In this document: one piece after another, positions 1-11,062 of the stretch
How positions within the stretch are numbered: the stretch's first letter is position 1
Layout: every line of letters begins with the position of its first letter
Assembly (NCBI RefSeq): GCF_001625215.2
Contig: NC_030381.2
Coordinates: forward strand, 3,807,131-3,871,130
DNA length: 64,000 bases
Source of the DNA: Daucus carota subsp. sativus
Lineage: Eukaryota > Streptophyta > Magnoliopsida > Apiales > Apiaceae
Reading direction: 5' to 3'
The notes under the pieces: model-generated
The model's input: the letters and a program-made list of their open reading frames with translations, nothing else
Databases searched by the model: none
Told to the model about the DNA's origin: nothing
Position numbers and translations under genes: made by a program

Positions 1-1399
1 ATATGGACTTTAATGAATTGTATATGATTTTGATTTTACTCGGATTCTTGATAAAATATAGTTGGATTGAAATCCCACAAAATCTATCAATTTATTAAAT
101 TCAAAAAAAATCCATCAGCATTTGAATATCATCATATTTTAATGGATTTTAAACTATCTCAATTGAATAGCATCAGATTTTTAAGCATAATTTAAAATCC
201 TCCTTGAATACCGATTTTGTAACATAATTAAAAATCTCAATTGAATACCCCCAAAATTTTAATAATTTGTATATAAAATTATCAAACAAATTAATTATTC
301 AAACAAATTCCTGACTCTGGATTAGATTATATTTATAAAATTTTGACAAAATAATTTTATTGACGCATTATTATTTTCTCATTATTTTTTTAAACTAAAA
401 TATCATATTTCATACTTTTAACGAGGAAATATAATTTAAAAATAATATTTTGAATTACACATAATAATAATGATAATACTAATATTATTTTATTTTTTTA
501 AAATTTAACTAATTATCTATGTATCAATATATTATTTTAAAATAATTTATATACACCAAATCAAGAGGGGAGTCCGATTATCACTTCCCAGATATCTAAA
601 ATACATGAATAACTTGTGCCAATCAAATGACCACTGACCTCTACATGTGTTATCAATTCTTTGATCTGAGTGCTGGTTTGGTTTAGTTTGGTTGGACGGA
701 GGATGTAACTTTTTTTAGAAAGAATGTTTTTTCCTTTTTTTTCTAACATAAGAATCCTCGATCGCTGCTATTCGGGTGCGTGCCAGCTGATGGCGGACTC
801 TTTTCAAAAGATTTATACTTCTCTTTTATACAAATTACCTGTGAAGTTTAATAAATATGTTTGGTTGACAAAACTAACTGGATAATCTAATAAACATGTT
901 TGATTGACAAAAGTGAATTTAATTATAAATTTATTATTAATAAATTTTAAATATTTTCTATATCCTTTAATTTATTATAAAAATAAATTGATCAATATTT
1001 TTTTGTATATTATTCTTCCTTGTTATAATATTGACCTAAGATATATTTTATATTTTTTATATATTAGTTTATTAAACAAATTAAGTATTCAAACTTATTC
1101 ATGACTTTAGATATTTATAAAGTTTTGACAAAATAATATTATTAATATGTTATCATATTTTTTTTATTCTTTTATTAAATTAAATGAACATATTCTAGAT
1201 TTTTGTTAGTAAAAAAATATAATTCAACAATAATATTTTGAGTTACATATAATAAATTTTTTGAAATTTTACTAATTATTATTGCTATGCATCGTTATAT
1301 TATTTTAGAATAGGTTATGTATTTTTCCCGATATATTACATCAAAATTAAATCTACGAGTTTCAACAATAATATTTTGAGTTACACATAATAACAAAAT

Positions 1400-1400
1400 A

Positions 1401-1436
<36 letters not shown>

Positions 1437-1471
1437 TTTAAAATTTAATTAGTTATTATTATTATTATTAA
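1400..1471. repeat. AAT/TTA trinucleotide microsatellites
   Basis: A run of about twelve AAT units at 1400-1437 is followed by a short spacer and a run of TTA/ATT units at about 1453-1471. The two runs are complementary to each other and could pair as a small hairpin. Confidence 0.85.
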
Positions 1472-1548
1472 TGTATCTGTATATTATTTTAGAATGGATC
1501 ATGAATTTTTGTGTTAAATTACATAAAATTTAAACTTACATGTGTAAG

Positions 1549-1653
1549 TCTGATTAAGCGAGAGGGAAGTGGGTAAGTAACTTACTGCATTGGAAGTGGG
1601 TAAGTAACTTCCTGACTAAGCGAGAGGGAAGTGGATAAGTAACTTACTGCATT
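1549..1653. repeat. Short imperfect tandem repeat
   Basis: The motif 'aagcgagagggaagtgg' followed by 'taagtaactt' recurs at about 1556 and 1618, with a partial unit between them. A single locally duplicated block is the simplest reading; no coding potential is seen. Confidence 0.6.
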
Positions 1654-3734
1654 CTATGGTTATTGTAACTCTCTAGTGGAGAAAGTGTATAGGTAACTTT
1701 CTGCATTTTACAACTACTGTAACAACACTTGTAATTACACTCCTATCTCTCTTTTAGATATACCAAAAAATTATATAGATTAACATTTCTCAGATATTTA
1801 AATACGTGACTAATTTCATGTCTACCAAATGACCTCTGAATGAACTCTTATCAACTAAACCAACTCTTCAAGAGTTTAGCATACACTTATCTTAACTAAT
1901 TCAATATAAATAAAAGACCTAGCAAAATTCAACTATTATAATTGAACTCATGATAACTCAAAACTCAAACTATAGCTCATCAAACTATGACAAGCAATAT
2001 ATCTCATGGGATAACTTAAAAGGTATTTAGAGATTCAAATATTAGTCAAATTCAGTGAAGGACAACTCACAAAGTCTAAGCACACCATCCAACTAATCAG
2101 AGCATCTCCAAGACTAATATCTAAACTCATTAGCTATAATGTTAATTATCTAAATAGATAATACAAATTTTTTGCTAACAGTGAAGGTTTTTACTCTAAT
2201 AGTGTTATGTAAAATTATTATAAGCTAAAATTAACCTAATAGCCTTTTTGGTTCAACAAATCTATTGAATGATACTTTGTTATCTATTATTTTTTTGCTA
2301 AAGTATGATAGTTATGGAGTGCAATTGTTTTTACATATTATCTAAAAAATCCACCTAGATGACACATAGGATGACACATAGATTTTTAGTTAACAGTTTT
2401 GAACCCTTGGAGATTCTATCAGTAAGACAAAAGTCCTAGTGAACTAAAAAAAACCATGGATTTGCAATGCAATATATTGAAATTAGTTATAACACAACAC
2501 ATAAAAGCTTTTCTAAGGCGATTAGTTGTAAATATAGATTAATTGAAAAATATTTGTTGATCTATCATATATAGTACTCATGTGGTGACCACTATAATTT
2601 TAATGTTTTTAAATGTCAAAGCAATTGCTAGGTTAATTAGAATTATAGAAAATTATCTTGGTTTGCTGGAGTTGCTTATTTTTTATTACAAATTTTGCTT
2701 TTAGTGTGTGATAATTATTGAGAAATTTTGGTGCAGCTGTTTTTTATGGTCAACAAATTTGTTTGATAATTCAATATTGTTGTTTGTGCTATTCATCCGA
2801 TTCAACATTGATAATTACGTAGTTTAAAATGAATAAAAGTATTTTTATTTATCATATATTGAGTTTTCCTTTTAAATATAATTATGAGCTATACACTTAA
2901 AATTTGCAAAAAAAATTTGAAAATTTTAAACTTAATAAATGAAATTATATTTTAATCATATCGAATTACCAGCAAAGAATCTCACCGTAAAGAACTAGCT
3001 AATTTGGTTGACATTTTACCAAAAATACCTATTTTTTGACAAAATTCTTGTCATTAAGAGCGTCAAAATTAGTTAATCAGTCAAAAATAATTATTTTCGA
3101 GATTTTATTTTAACAGTCTATTTTCTAAAGAATGCCGTCGAAATTAACTGTTTTTGAGTGGTGTCTGAAATATATATTTTCACAAAATACTCAAATGAAA
3201 ATTATATGTGACCAGAAAAAAATATATGATTTCTCAAATAGTATACATAAAGAAAATACTCAAATGAAAACTAGCTAATATATTTTGTACATATTATAAA
3301 ATCATGTAATCAACAAATTTTAGTCTAATTTTGCTTTCAGCTGTATAAAATTTTCTCGTAATTATTTTGTCATTTACATAACGTACATCAATTCTAGCAA
3401 ATAATATAATAATTTTTATTGAACAAATCATAGAACAATTATGTATCGTACCTACAAAATATTGTATAGTTTTCAAAATAAGAAACAAATTCAGAAAAAC
3501 TCCAATATGAATCATCAAAATCAAAAAAATTTATTCGATAACAGTATAAACTGAAACAATACAAGTAAAACTCATCCTCACATCCTGTCATGCAGGCTTC
3601 TATATATCTAACCTACTTGCCGAAGCAAGAAAAAATAATTGAATAAAAAAATAAAGCAGCAAAAATGGTACAAGCAACATCTAACCCACGCAAAAAAGAG
3701 TACTAACCTAAAATGATATGAATGAACCCCGAAT

Positions 3735-4355
3735 TCATTGTTTTACATCTTCTTTGTCCAAATCGTTTTCTTCAATTTCACGAGATTCTTTATTGATATC
3801 GATATTTCTCATTTTTTTAGCACCCTTTTCCTCATTTACTCCGATCTGAAGAGCTTCAACACCATCATTTTCATTCTTGACAGATGTTTTTTTCGAGATC
3901 TCGATATTATTGCGAGGAGGGCGTAACGCTCCATTTCCGGGATGCCGTGGCATGAGATTATCGTAAAAACTGCGAACTCCGCGTCGAACTTCCACGTTTT
4001 TACTTTTTGCACGACAAATAGCTAGTTGTTGAAACACCATATCCAACTCGACCTTCACCTGTTCGCACTTGTCATAAAGACTCTTCACCATCCCGCAAGA
4101 CCCTCCCACCGGATCCATCACTCGAAGTTCAGCCTCCTCGATCATCGACCTAACCACGATCTCTCGTTGATTCGGATCCACCGTTTTAACCGCATTGATG
4201 ATATTTCTGATACCAAACAGCTTGTGAACGTTGAGAAACTCGGCCTGGCGATGCGGGGGAAAATAAGGAGCCAGAGGACAATCAGGAGCACATTTTCGAC
4301 GTTGGTGTTTACATGCAGCACATGCCTGTGACACATTTGTGCCAGGACCAGTCAT
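3735..4355 (-). CDS. LOB-domain (LBD) transcription factor
   Basis: Single-exon 206-residue plant LATERAL ORGAN BOUNDARIES DOMAIN protein, a nuclear DNA-binding regulator family. The C-block is visible: Cys12, Cys15, Cys22 and Cys26 in CX2CX6CX3C spacing, inside ACAACKHQRRKCAPDC. A GAS-like block follows (FLNVHKLFGIRNII, about residues 40-54), then a helical segment to about residue 115. The tail from about 125 is polar, Lys/Glu-rich and acidic at the end. The DPVGGSCG motif and the weak leucine spacing suggest a divergent class I member of the LBD22/LBD27 kind; the exact subgroup is uncertain. ATG was chosen because it lies just before the LOB domain. A TATA-like box lies only about 15-20 bases upstream, so the true start or promoter may differ. 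Most LBD genes have an intron after the LOB domain; none is seen here. Confidence 0.9.
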   Translation of the reverse strand: MTGPGTNVSQACAACKHQRRKCAPDCPLAPYFPPHRQAEFLNVHKLFGIRNIINAVKTVDPNQREIVVRSMIEEAELRVMDPVGGSCGMVKSLYDKCEQVKVELDMVFQQLAICRAKSKNVEVRRGVRSFYDNLMPRHPGNGALRPPRNNIEISKKTSVKNENDGVEALQIGVNEEKGAKKMRNIDINKESREIEENDLDKEDVKQ

Positions 4356-4368
4356 GTATAGCGGCAGA

Positions 4369-4377
4369 TTATATAGC
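4369..4377 (-). promoter_or_regulatory. TATA-like box close to the LBD start codon
   Basis: Read on the minus strand the sequence is CTATATAAT, about 15-20 bases upstream of the LBD ATG. That is too close for a normal leader if this ATG is used, so it is either a chance AT motif or a sign that translation starts elsewhere. Confidence 0.35.
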
Positions 4378-4399
4378 CTTGTTTCATGGGATCAGTAAT

Positions 4400-5270
4400 A
4401 TTGCGTGTACCAGCGAGAAACTAAAATCTACAAATGAGGGTAAAATGTCACTACGGATATGTTCAAGTTGACCTATGTGCAACGGAATCGGACGCGGGCA
4501 GTGACGTAACCAGGATTTTTTGTAGTGACGTTTAAGAAATAATCATTTATAACTATTGTTATTGAATATTTTTATAAAAATGTCATAATTTAAAAGTTAT
4601 GATTTATTTGTTAATATTAAAGTATAATGCAAAAAACAAATTATGAAACTTTTAATATAATTTATAAAGTTGTAACAATAATATCAAATAATAAATTAGA
4701 AATTAGTTACATCTAAATATTTTAGTTTAAATATTAAGTTCAGGAAAATACAAAACAATAGATAAGATTTGGATAAACAACTTAATTTCTGTTTAAAAAT
4801 AGAGTGATATTTTTTTTCAAAAATAAATAAACAAATAATAATAATTCGGTTAACCAGATAATATAAAAAAAAAATTAATATAAAACTAGGTATAACTTTT
4901 TAACTTTCAATTTTAAACTATTCAACTAAGTTACATATATATCAGAGTGTATTTTTTATCGATTATAATAGGATTTTATAGTTTTAGCAAATCTTGTTTG
5001 CAAAACTCCGGTCAAACATCTATTAATTATTAATATTGAAGTCTGAAAAAAAAATGAGATCTTTAAGAACAGAAAATACTGCGCAGGCTGGGATCATCTT
5101 AAATTTGATTTCCAAATCTTCTTATACGTACGCTGTATAAACATGGACGAATATATTTATTTCAAATTAATTTGATAGAACTTTGATATTAGAAATGTAT
5201 AAACATAATAATGAACATAAAATCAGACGCTTCTCCCTCTTCTGCAGGCGACTTTCATCTTTAAAACTTA
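4400..5270. other. Intergenic, nothing recognised
   Basis: AT-rich upstream region of the LBD gene. No coding frame or element with two recognisable ends was found. Confidence 0.5.
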
Positions 5271-5455
5271 TTACTCCCTCCATCCCTCTCACGTTTTTAC
5301 GGGTTTTTTCCACTGGTCGGCACGTATTTTTAAACACTTATAAAATATAATTACGTAATTTATTTTTCAGATTTTTTTATATAAATATTCAAACATCAAA
5401 ATTTTATTTAAAATATAAAAGATTAAAAAATATATTATAAAACTCTATATTCCAG
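5271..5455. mobile_element. Stowaway-like MITE fragment
   Basis: Begins with TACTCCCTCCATCCCTC, the typical Stowaway/Tc1-Mariner MITE terminus next to a TA target. The interior (gcacgtatttttaaac followed by AT-rich sequence) matches other Stowaway-like pieces in this window, such as 8105-8336. The right terminus is not clear. Confidence 0.45.
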
Positions 5456-5734
5456 AAGTATTAATATGCGTGTGGCCAAAACTACCAGCGGCGGACCGAA
5501 TACTAGAAAACGATCGCACCGACATATACGACAAATCCAAATTAAATAGAGAGATAGATTAATATTAAATAAACAACAAACCACGTCATATGTCACAATC
5601 CAAATTATGAAGGGATAATACATTAATAGTATTAAACAACGTAGTAGCTGGTTAATTGTGATAAGCTCGAATTTCAAATTTAGATTTTAATATCTTTATT
5701 TATTATTCGTTTGGTGTAACCACGTGAGAGTTAC

Positions 5735-6012
5735 CACTACAATAAAACTGGGTTTTTACGACGGAAGTTGAGACGCAAGTCCGTCGTACGTAAGTTCTTA
5801 CTTTACGACGGACTTTTTCCGTCGTTTTTATCAAGTCGAAAGTTGCAAAATACGTCACAACTCCAAACATGCGTCGTAAGTATTAAAACCGTCGTAAGTT
5901 ACAGAATTTACGACGGAACTTTCCATCGCAAGTATGTTGTGGGCCCCAAATCCTTGCCTGGATAAATTTTATCTTACGACGCATTGTCCGTCGTATATTA
6001 ACTATCTTACGA
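5735..6012. mobile_element. CACTA transposon end with subterminal repeats
   Basis: Starts with CACTACAATAAAACTGG, the hallmark of En/Spm (CACTA) termini. It is followed by at least eight copies of ACGACGGA or its complement TCCGTCGT in both orientations between 5757 and 5997, as expected of subterminal transposase-binding repeats. No matching GTAGTG end was found, so it is either one end of a deleted element or a very degraded MITE. No transposase frame is present. Confidence 0.7.
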
Positions 6013-6726
6013 TGAGAGTTATGGTTATTTTTATATTTTATTTGTGAGAGTATGATTTTTTATTTAGTGATAAAAGTTTTAAGGGATTGTAAATATAGTC
6101 GATAACTCAAACATGATTAACTTCAACTGAATGTGGAGAGGAGGGTACCTGTAAATATCTTATCTTTAACAAATCATGTGATTCCAAGAAAAGTGGATTA
6201 ATCAGCGATTGTTTCTGTTTTATGTTTGTTTGATGCGATTTTTTTTTAGATGTCATATGATTTTTTATTATTGAATTGATTTTCTACTAAAAAAATAATA
6301 ATATAAGAGGAATAACGTGAGATAGATATGACTAATTTTAATGAAAAATAGTAGATGTCTAAAAAATATTTTCAATTTTTTTTTACTAAATTTAGTTGAC
6401 AATTGATTTCACTCACGCTAATAATGAGACTCATGTACTGACTCATGTACTTACATAAACTATCCGATCAAAATTAGTAATCAGAAATGTAATCTGAGAC
6501 ATGTAGTATTACTAATTTTAACGGGAGGGTCCATTTATATACTGGATCCTATTATTAATTTTGATTATAATTAATAGTACATTATCAATTAGATTTAATA
6601 AAATTTTTTTGGAGTATTCAACATTTTTTATAATATAATGTACGAGGAATGAACAAGCCGGACTTACGCGACAAAGACAAGTTAGGTGCAGAAAGTTACG
6701 TATGCATAAACATAAACATTAATATT
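6013..6726. other. Intergenic, nothing recognised
   Basis: AT-rich spacer between the CACTA piece and a Stowaway MITE, with no supported coding region. Confidence 0.5.
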
Positions 6727-6981
6727 CACTCCGTGCCTTTTTAGCTGTCACATTTGATTTTGTGCCGGTCAAATTGACCAAAATTTAATAGAAATTTATT
6801 AATTTTTTATCAATAAATAAAATAAAAGAAAAATGTCATCGGAAATAATTTTTAATCTATTTTAAGATGTAATTTTCAATTTTTTAAAACAATGAAAGAG
6901 TGATTTATAATCATTAATCAAAAATTAGTCAATTTGACCGATAAAAATAGAAACGTGACGACTAAAAAAGACGGAGGGAGT
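6727..6981. mobile_element. Stowaway MITE upstream of membrane-protein copy 1
   Basis: Right end GACGGAGGGAGTA is the inverted Stowaway terminus. The left end CTCCGTGCCTTTTTAGC pairs with the right-end complement CTCCGTCTTTTTTAGTC. Inner arms also match: GGTCAAATTGAC occurs on the left and, inverted, near 6930-6945. Length is about 255 bases with no coding capacity. It ends about 165 bases before the start codon of copy 1. Confidence 0.75.
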
Positions 6982-7012
6982 AATAAATACGCCGAGTAAA
7001 TCGGCCTAAGCC

Positions 7013-7020
7013 TTATAAAA
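7013..7020 (+). promoter_or_regulatory. TATA box of membrane-protein copy 1
   Basis: TTATAAAA lies about 130 bases before the ATG, in a block shared by all six paralogues (a 'gtaaatcggcc' motif, then 'AAGtCCTATAAAAA', then 'aactt...acaattcatgtcaaaac'). The same block occurs at 8782, 9966, 18947, 21395 and 22931. Confidence 0.65.
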
Positions 7021-7146
7021 ACAACAAGCTCGAACTTCACAATTCATGTCAAAACTAAAGAACTTGACAATCCATAGTTCATATGCATATACAGTACATT
7101 CATATACGTATTTACAAGAACACTAATATATTTGTGGATTTGTCAG

Positions 7147-8090
7147 ATGGATACAAGAGCTCAAACAGAAGCAAAGTCCAAAATTGATGATATTCACACG
7201 AGAGCAATAGAAGATGTTCTTTATTTCAATTCACTACTCACTTTTGCTGTGTTCATCGGCTTGTCTCAGACATATGAGCCAAATCGCAGCCAAGAAAAAC
7301 GTGATGAGTGTAGTGCCGGTCCAGAAGTACATAGGAAGCTCATCGTCTTCGAAGTTTTATCCTTTGCTTGTTTCCTTTCATCAAGCCTGTCTGCGAAAGC
7401 ATTGAAGCTACTTATAACCTCGCATGAGAAAAAAGAACGTCGTTATATCTGTTAGAATATAAGATCCTGGAAAGGGCCATTCTCTAACACCTTGAGGTTT
7501 TAGAGTAACTGGTTCCTTGACATGGTATCAGAGCCAGGTTGGCAGAGGACTTGGGTTCGATCCCTGCCACCCCCAATATTTCTCACAATTTATAGTGGCA
7601 CGAATGGCAAATTAATGCTCCAAAGATGAGCGCCCGTGATCCACTCTTCGACCCATAAATGGGCTCTCGAGTGAGGGGGAATCTTAGAATATAAGATCCT
7701 GGAAAGGGCCATTCTCTAACACCTTGAGGTTTTAGAGTAACTGGTTCCTTGACAATATCTTGATTGACAAATCCTTCCAGCTGAAGACCGATGCTTTTCT
7801 CTACAGCAGGTTCATCTTTAACCGGGATACTTTCGCTTATAATCTCCGTTGTTTATTTAATTCAAATTCAGATGGGTGTGTATTCTTGTGCAAGTAGAGA
7901 AACAAGAACAGCCATATGGATGCTTTGCATAATTGTTTCCTACTCTCTGGTACTCTATATTTCGTCCATGATTTTAGGTTATTATGCTTCTTTGGAAATT
8001 AAGGATGATCCCGGAAAAGAAGAGATCAGTGGTGCTGATACTGCCCTTCAACAAATTGATACAAGTGGGGATAGAATCGACGTCGGATGA
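7147..8090 (+). pseudogene. Membrane-protein family copy 1, broken by a TRIM element
   Basis: First of six tandem paralogues. The 5' half is open from ATG 7147 (MDTRAQTEAK...) through IEDVLYFNSLLTFAVFIGLS and the second hydrophobic segment to RRYI. There a 305-base TRIM retroelement interrupts the codons and introduces a stop. Beyond the insertion the sequence still matches copy 2 (SLTGILSLIISVVYLIQIQMG, then DDPGKEE, ending IDVG), but a two-base deletion near 7785 puts it in another frame. The gene is therefore disabled twice. The older distinction from copy 2 is modest, which suggests fairly recent loss. Confidence 0.88.
7450..7754 (+). mobile_element. TRIM (miniature LTR retrotransposon) with 73-bp LTRs
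   Basis: Two direct repeats of 73 bases, 7450-7522 and 7682-7754, begin TG (TC in the right copy) and end CA. Directly after the left repeat is TGGTATCAGAGCC, the primer-binding site complementary to initiator tRNA-Met. Directly before the right repeat is a purine run (GAGTGAGGGGGA, 7669-7680). Target duplication ATATC is exact at 7445-7449 and 7755-7759. There is no gag or pol, so it depends on enzymes in trans. It lies inside the coding region of membrane-protein copy 1. Confidence 0.95.
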
Positions 8091-8104
8091 GCCATTTTCT
8101 TGAA

Positions 8105-8336
8105 ATCCTAATCCCTCTGTCTCCCTCATTTTTTTACATTAGTTTTTGGCACGTTTTTCAACACTCATTTAAAGTATACTTTTATATTATATTTTTTGAT
8201 TTTTTTACCTTTAATAAAAATTTGATATTTAAATTTTTATTTAGAAAAAAATAAATTTTAGAGAAAAATTATCAAATAAAGAGTCTCAAAATGCGTGCAA
8301 ATAGTGAACGTAAACGATCATTGCCACGGAGAGAGT
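8105..8336. mobile_element. Stowaway-like MITE downstream of copy 1
   Basis: Left end CCTCTGTCTCCCTCA and right end CACGGAGAGAGTA are imperfect inverted Stowaway termini. The interior is AT-rich with 'ggcacgtttttcaacac' on the left and an inverted counterpart 'aaaatgcgtgcaa' on the right. Confidence 0.55.
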
Positions 8337-8781
8337 ACTATATTGTTTAAAATCAGTGGCCTTCTATCTCGGTTGTATATTCGCCAGTCTCTCATTTCCT
8401 TTTTGTTTTTACATACATTGATTGTATGCACCAGATATTAATATATTCTCTATTATACCTTAATGATCTACCACACCAAGTTAATCAGTTTTAATATAAT
8501 TTTTATTATTCACATACTTTAAATAGAATTGACTTATTATTTTTTTATCATACCAACTATTAACGACTTAAATATCATAATTAGTAAGGGATATACATTA
8601 ATATTAAACAACGTAGCAGCTGGTTAATTGTAAAACTAAAAACAGTGAGAAGCTGTCGAATCTCAAATAATGCACCAGAAATGAACAAGCCGGACAGACG
8701 CGAGTACGCGACAAAGGTAACTTAGGTATTCCCAAACATGAACATTAATATTAAAACACGCCGAGTAAATCGGCCAAGTCC

Positions 8782-8789
8782 TATAAAAA
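8782..8789 (+). promoter_or_regulatory. TATA box of membrane-protein copy 2
   Basis: TATAAAAA about 70 bases before the ATG. The surrounding block from about 8680 ('atgaacaagccggac', 'cgcgacaaagg', 'gccgagtaaatcggcc') is shared with the other copies. The bases just before the ATG (gttttgtcatttcatcag) look like a 3' splice site, as in all copies, so a leader intron is possible. Confidence 0.6.
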
Positions 8790-8858
8790 TAACAAGCTCA
8801 AACTTCACAATTCTTATGTCAAAACTTTAATATATTTGTAGTTTTGTCATTTCATCAG

Positions 8859-9506
8859 ATGGATGAAAGAGTTCGAGCAAAAGCAAAGTTCAATAATATT
8901 GTTGATGATATTCACAGGAGAACAATAGAAGATGTTCTTTATTTCAATTCACTACTCACATTTGCTGTGTTCATCGGCTTGTCTCAGACATATGAAGCAA
9001 ATCGCAGCCAAGAAAAAGGTGATGAGTGTACTGCTGGTCCAGGAGTACATAGAAAGCTCATAATCTGCGAAGTTTTAGCCTTTGCTTGTTTCCTTTCATC
9101 AAGCCTGTCTGCGAAAGCACTGAAGCTACTTTTAACCTCGCATGAAAATAAACGACGTCGTTATATCTTCACCGACATACCCTTCCAGTTGAAGACCGTG
9201 ATGTTGATCGCGACAGCAGGTTCATCTTTGATGGGGATGATTTCGCTTGTATTCTCCGTTGTTTTTTTAGTTCAAATTCAGATAGGTGTGTATTCTTGCA
9301 CAAGAGGAGAAGCAAGATTAGTCATATGGATTCTTTGCATAATTGGTTTATTCTCTCTGGTACTCTATATGACGTCCATGATTTCAGGTTATCTTGCTTC
9401 TTATGATATTAGGGATGATCCTGGACAAGAAGAAGAGATCAGTGGTGCTACTGATACTGAGCTTCAACGAATTGGTAATAGTGGAAATAGAATCGATGTA
9501 GGATGA
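8859..9506 (+). CDS. Four-pass membrane protein, tandem family copy 2 (intact)
   Basis: Complete 215-residue frame, the best reference for the array. About four hydrophobic segments are visible: near residues 30-50 (VLYFNSLLTFAVFIGLS), 75-95 (EVLAFACFLSSSLSAKALKL), 120-145 (LIATAGSSLMGMISLVF...) and 160-185 (VIWILCIIGLFSLVLYMTSM). The termini are polar: a charged N-terminus (MDERVRAKAK) and an acidic tail (DDPGQEEEISG). A Cys before the second segment (DECTAGP) and one after the third (VYSC) recur in other members. The layout resembles the plant family that includes Arabidopsis MEE60 (maternal effect embryo arrest 60), recalled by motif and not searched. Molecular function is unknown. ATG 8859 is preferred because it aligns with the ATG of the other copies. 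Confidence 0.8.
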   Translation: MDERVRAKAKFNNIVDDIHRRTIEDVLYFNSLLTFAVFIGLSQTYEANRSQEKGDECTAGPGVHRKLIICEVLAFACFLSSSLSAKALKLLLTSHENKRRRYIFTDIPFQLKTVMLIATAGSSLMGMISLVFSVVFLVQIQIGVYSCTRGEARLVIWILCIIGLFSLVLYMTSMISGYLASYDIRDDPGQEEEISGATDTELQRIGNSGNRIDVG

Positions 9507-10073
9507 GGCACTTTCTTAAAGAGGAATGCTTGGTGCAGAGGATTGTGTTTTGTATGACATGTGGTGGATTTTAATTGAAATGGGCCTATTGTATTCACAT
9601 AAACAATCCCAATTAAAATATTTCACACATCAAGCTATGTCATTATGTACCAATTTTTTGTACACAATCATATACAACTAGCACTACTCCATCTATTAGT
9701 GGCTCAGACGATGTACATGTTTTATTAAATATTTTTCTTCTTTCAAGTTCTAAATTAATTTAAAATAAAACAAGTTTATGTGATGTGCATTTTAATAATG
9801 AAAGGACCCATATTTAAATTTAGCACAGGGTCTCCTTTCTGATCGAGCCGGGCCTGCCATGTACCAGAAATGAACAAGCCGGACAATACAAGGGTAAGTT
9901 AGGTCAGGTATGCCTAAACATAAACATTAATATTAAAACACGTCGCCTAGTAAATCGGCAAATCCTATAAAAATAACAAGCTGTAACTTCACAATTCATG
10001 TCAAAACTAAAAAGAACTTGACAATTCATTGTATTTCACTCTATATATATACATACAATCAACATTAATATAT
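9507..10073. other. Spacer between copies 2 and 3, with the copy 3 promoter
   Basis: AT-rich 3' region of copy 2. From about 9861 it repeats the family promoter block (atgaacaagccggac, gtaaatcggc, TATA at 9966-9973). No other gene is seen. Confidence 0.55.
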
Positions 10074-10265
10074 CGGTTTTTCTAATGTGTGCCCAAGGGC
10101 ACACAATAATCACTAAATTCTATAAAAATGGCCTATTCTGATTGGTGGAGTTGATGTGAATGCAGGGGGTCATTATCATTTATTATTCATCCACCAATCA
10201 AAAAGAGCTATTTTTATTGGAGTTAGGGACTATTGTGTGCCCTTGGGCACACCATAGAAAATCCC
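10074..10265. mobile_element. MULE-type MITE with terminal palindrome, copy A
   Basis: 192-base element flanked by a perfect 9-base target duplication TTAATATAT (10065-10073 and 10266-10274), the size made by Mutator-like transposases. Ends are CGGTTTTTC and, inverted, GGGATTTTC. Just inside each end lies the palindrome GTGTGCCCAAGGGCACAC, so each arm can fold by itself as well as with the other. It separates the conserved promoter block of copy 3 from its start codon. A second family member is at 30931-31124. Confidence 0.88.
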
Positions 10266-10294
10266 TTAATATATTTGTGGTTTTGTCATTTCAG

Positions 10295-10896
10295 ATGGAT
10301 GGAAGAGCTCGAGAAGAAGGAAAGTTCAATGTTGATAATATTCACGAGAACGATAGAAGATGTTCTTTATTTCAATTCACTACTCACTTTTGCTGTGTTC
10401 ATTGGCTTGTCTCAGACCACATACGAAGGAAATCGCAGCCAAGAACAACGTGATGAGTGTACTGCTGGTCCAGAAGTACATAGGATGCTCATTGTCTACG
10501 AAGTTTTAGCCTTGGCCTATCTTCACTGACAGATCCTTTCAGTTGAAGGACGTAATGTTGATCGCTACAGCAAGTTCATCTTTGACCGGGATACTTTCGC
10601 TTGTACTCGATCTCCGTTATTTAGTTCAAATTCAGACAGGTGTGTACTCTTGTGCAAGTAGAGAAACAAGAATAATCATATGGGTGTTTTGCACAATTGT
10701 TTTCTACTCTCTGGTACTCTATATGACGTCCATGATTTATGGTTTTTATGCTTCTTTTGAAATTGAGAATGATCCTGGACAAGAAGAAGAGATCAGTGGT
10801 GCTGATACTGTGCTTCAACAAATTGATATTTGTGGAAATAGAATCGATGTAGGTTGTGCAGCTTTCTTAAAATCCTATTGCGCTGTTTCAACTTAG
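10295..10896 (+). pseudogene. Membrane-protein family copy 3, frameshifted and deleted
   Basis: ATG 10295 opens MDGRAREEGKFN, but two bases are missing after the 'attcacg' run (near 10350), shifting the frame before the first membrane segment. A deletion of roughly 85 bases after 'gaagttttagcctt' (near 10515) removes most of the second membrane segment. The last part (SLTGILSLVLDLRYLVQIQTG, then DPGQEEEISG) is still open. The family's terminal TGA has become TGT, so that frame runs on for 15 residues. The promoter also carries a MITE. Confidence 0.88.
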
Positions 10897-11062
10897 TGCC
10901 CAAGGCAGATTGCTATAATTCTTAGCTAAAATTATAAAAATTGGTGATCAGATAAAATTTGTTCATATTTGTAGATAGCTATACGGTATTTTTCACGTTT
11001 TTCTCTTAAATTTTTTTGTTTTTTTGTTGATATGTGTCGTCAGTTTCTATTAGATTATATTT

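Larger units (their letters stand above)
1..3290. other. AT-rich intergenic region, no gene seen
   Basis: Very AT-rich sequence without a coding frame that resembles a protein. The short open frames at 561-749 and 904-1104 encode low-complexity Ile/Leu/Tyr-rich peptides and are not believed. Two diverged copies of one repeat can be read, near 255-560 and 1065-1330, sharing runs such as the stretch around 'aagttttgacaaaataat'. They suggest an old duplicated element. Confidence 0.6.
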
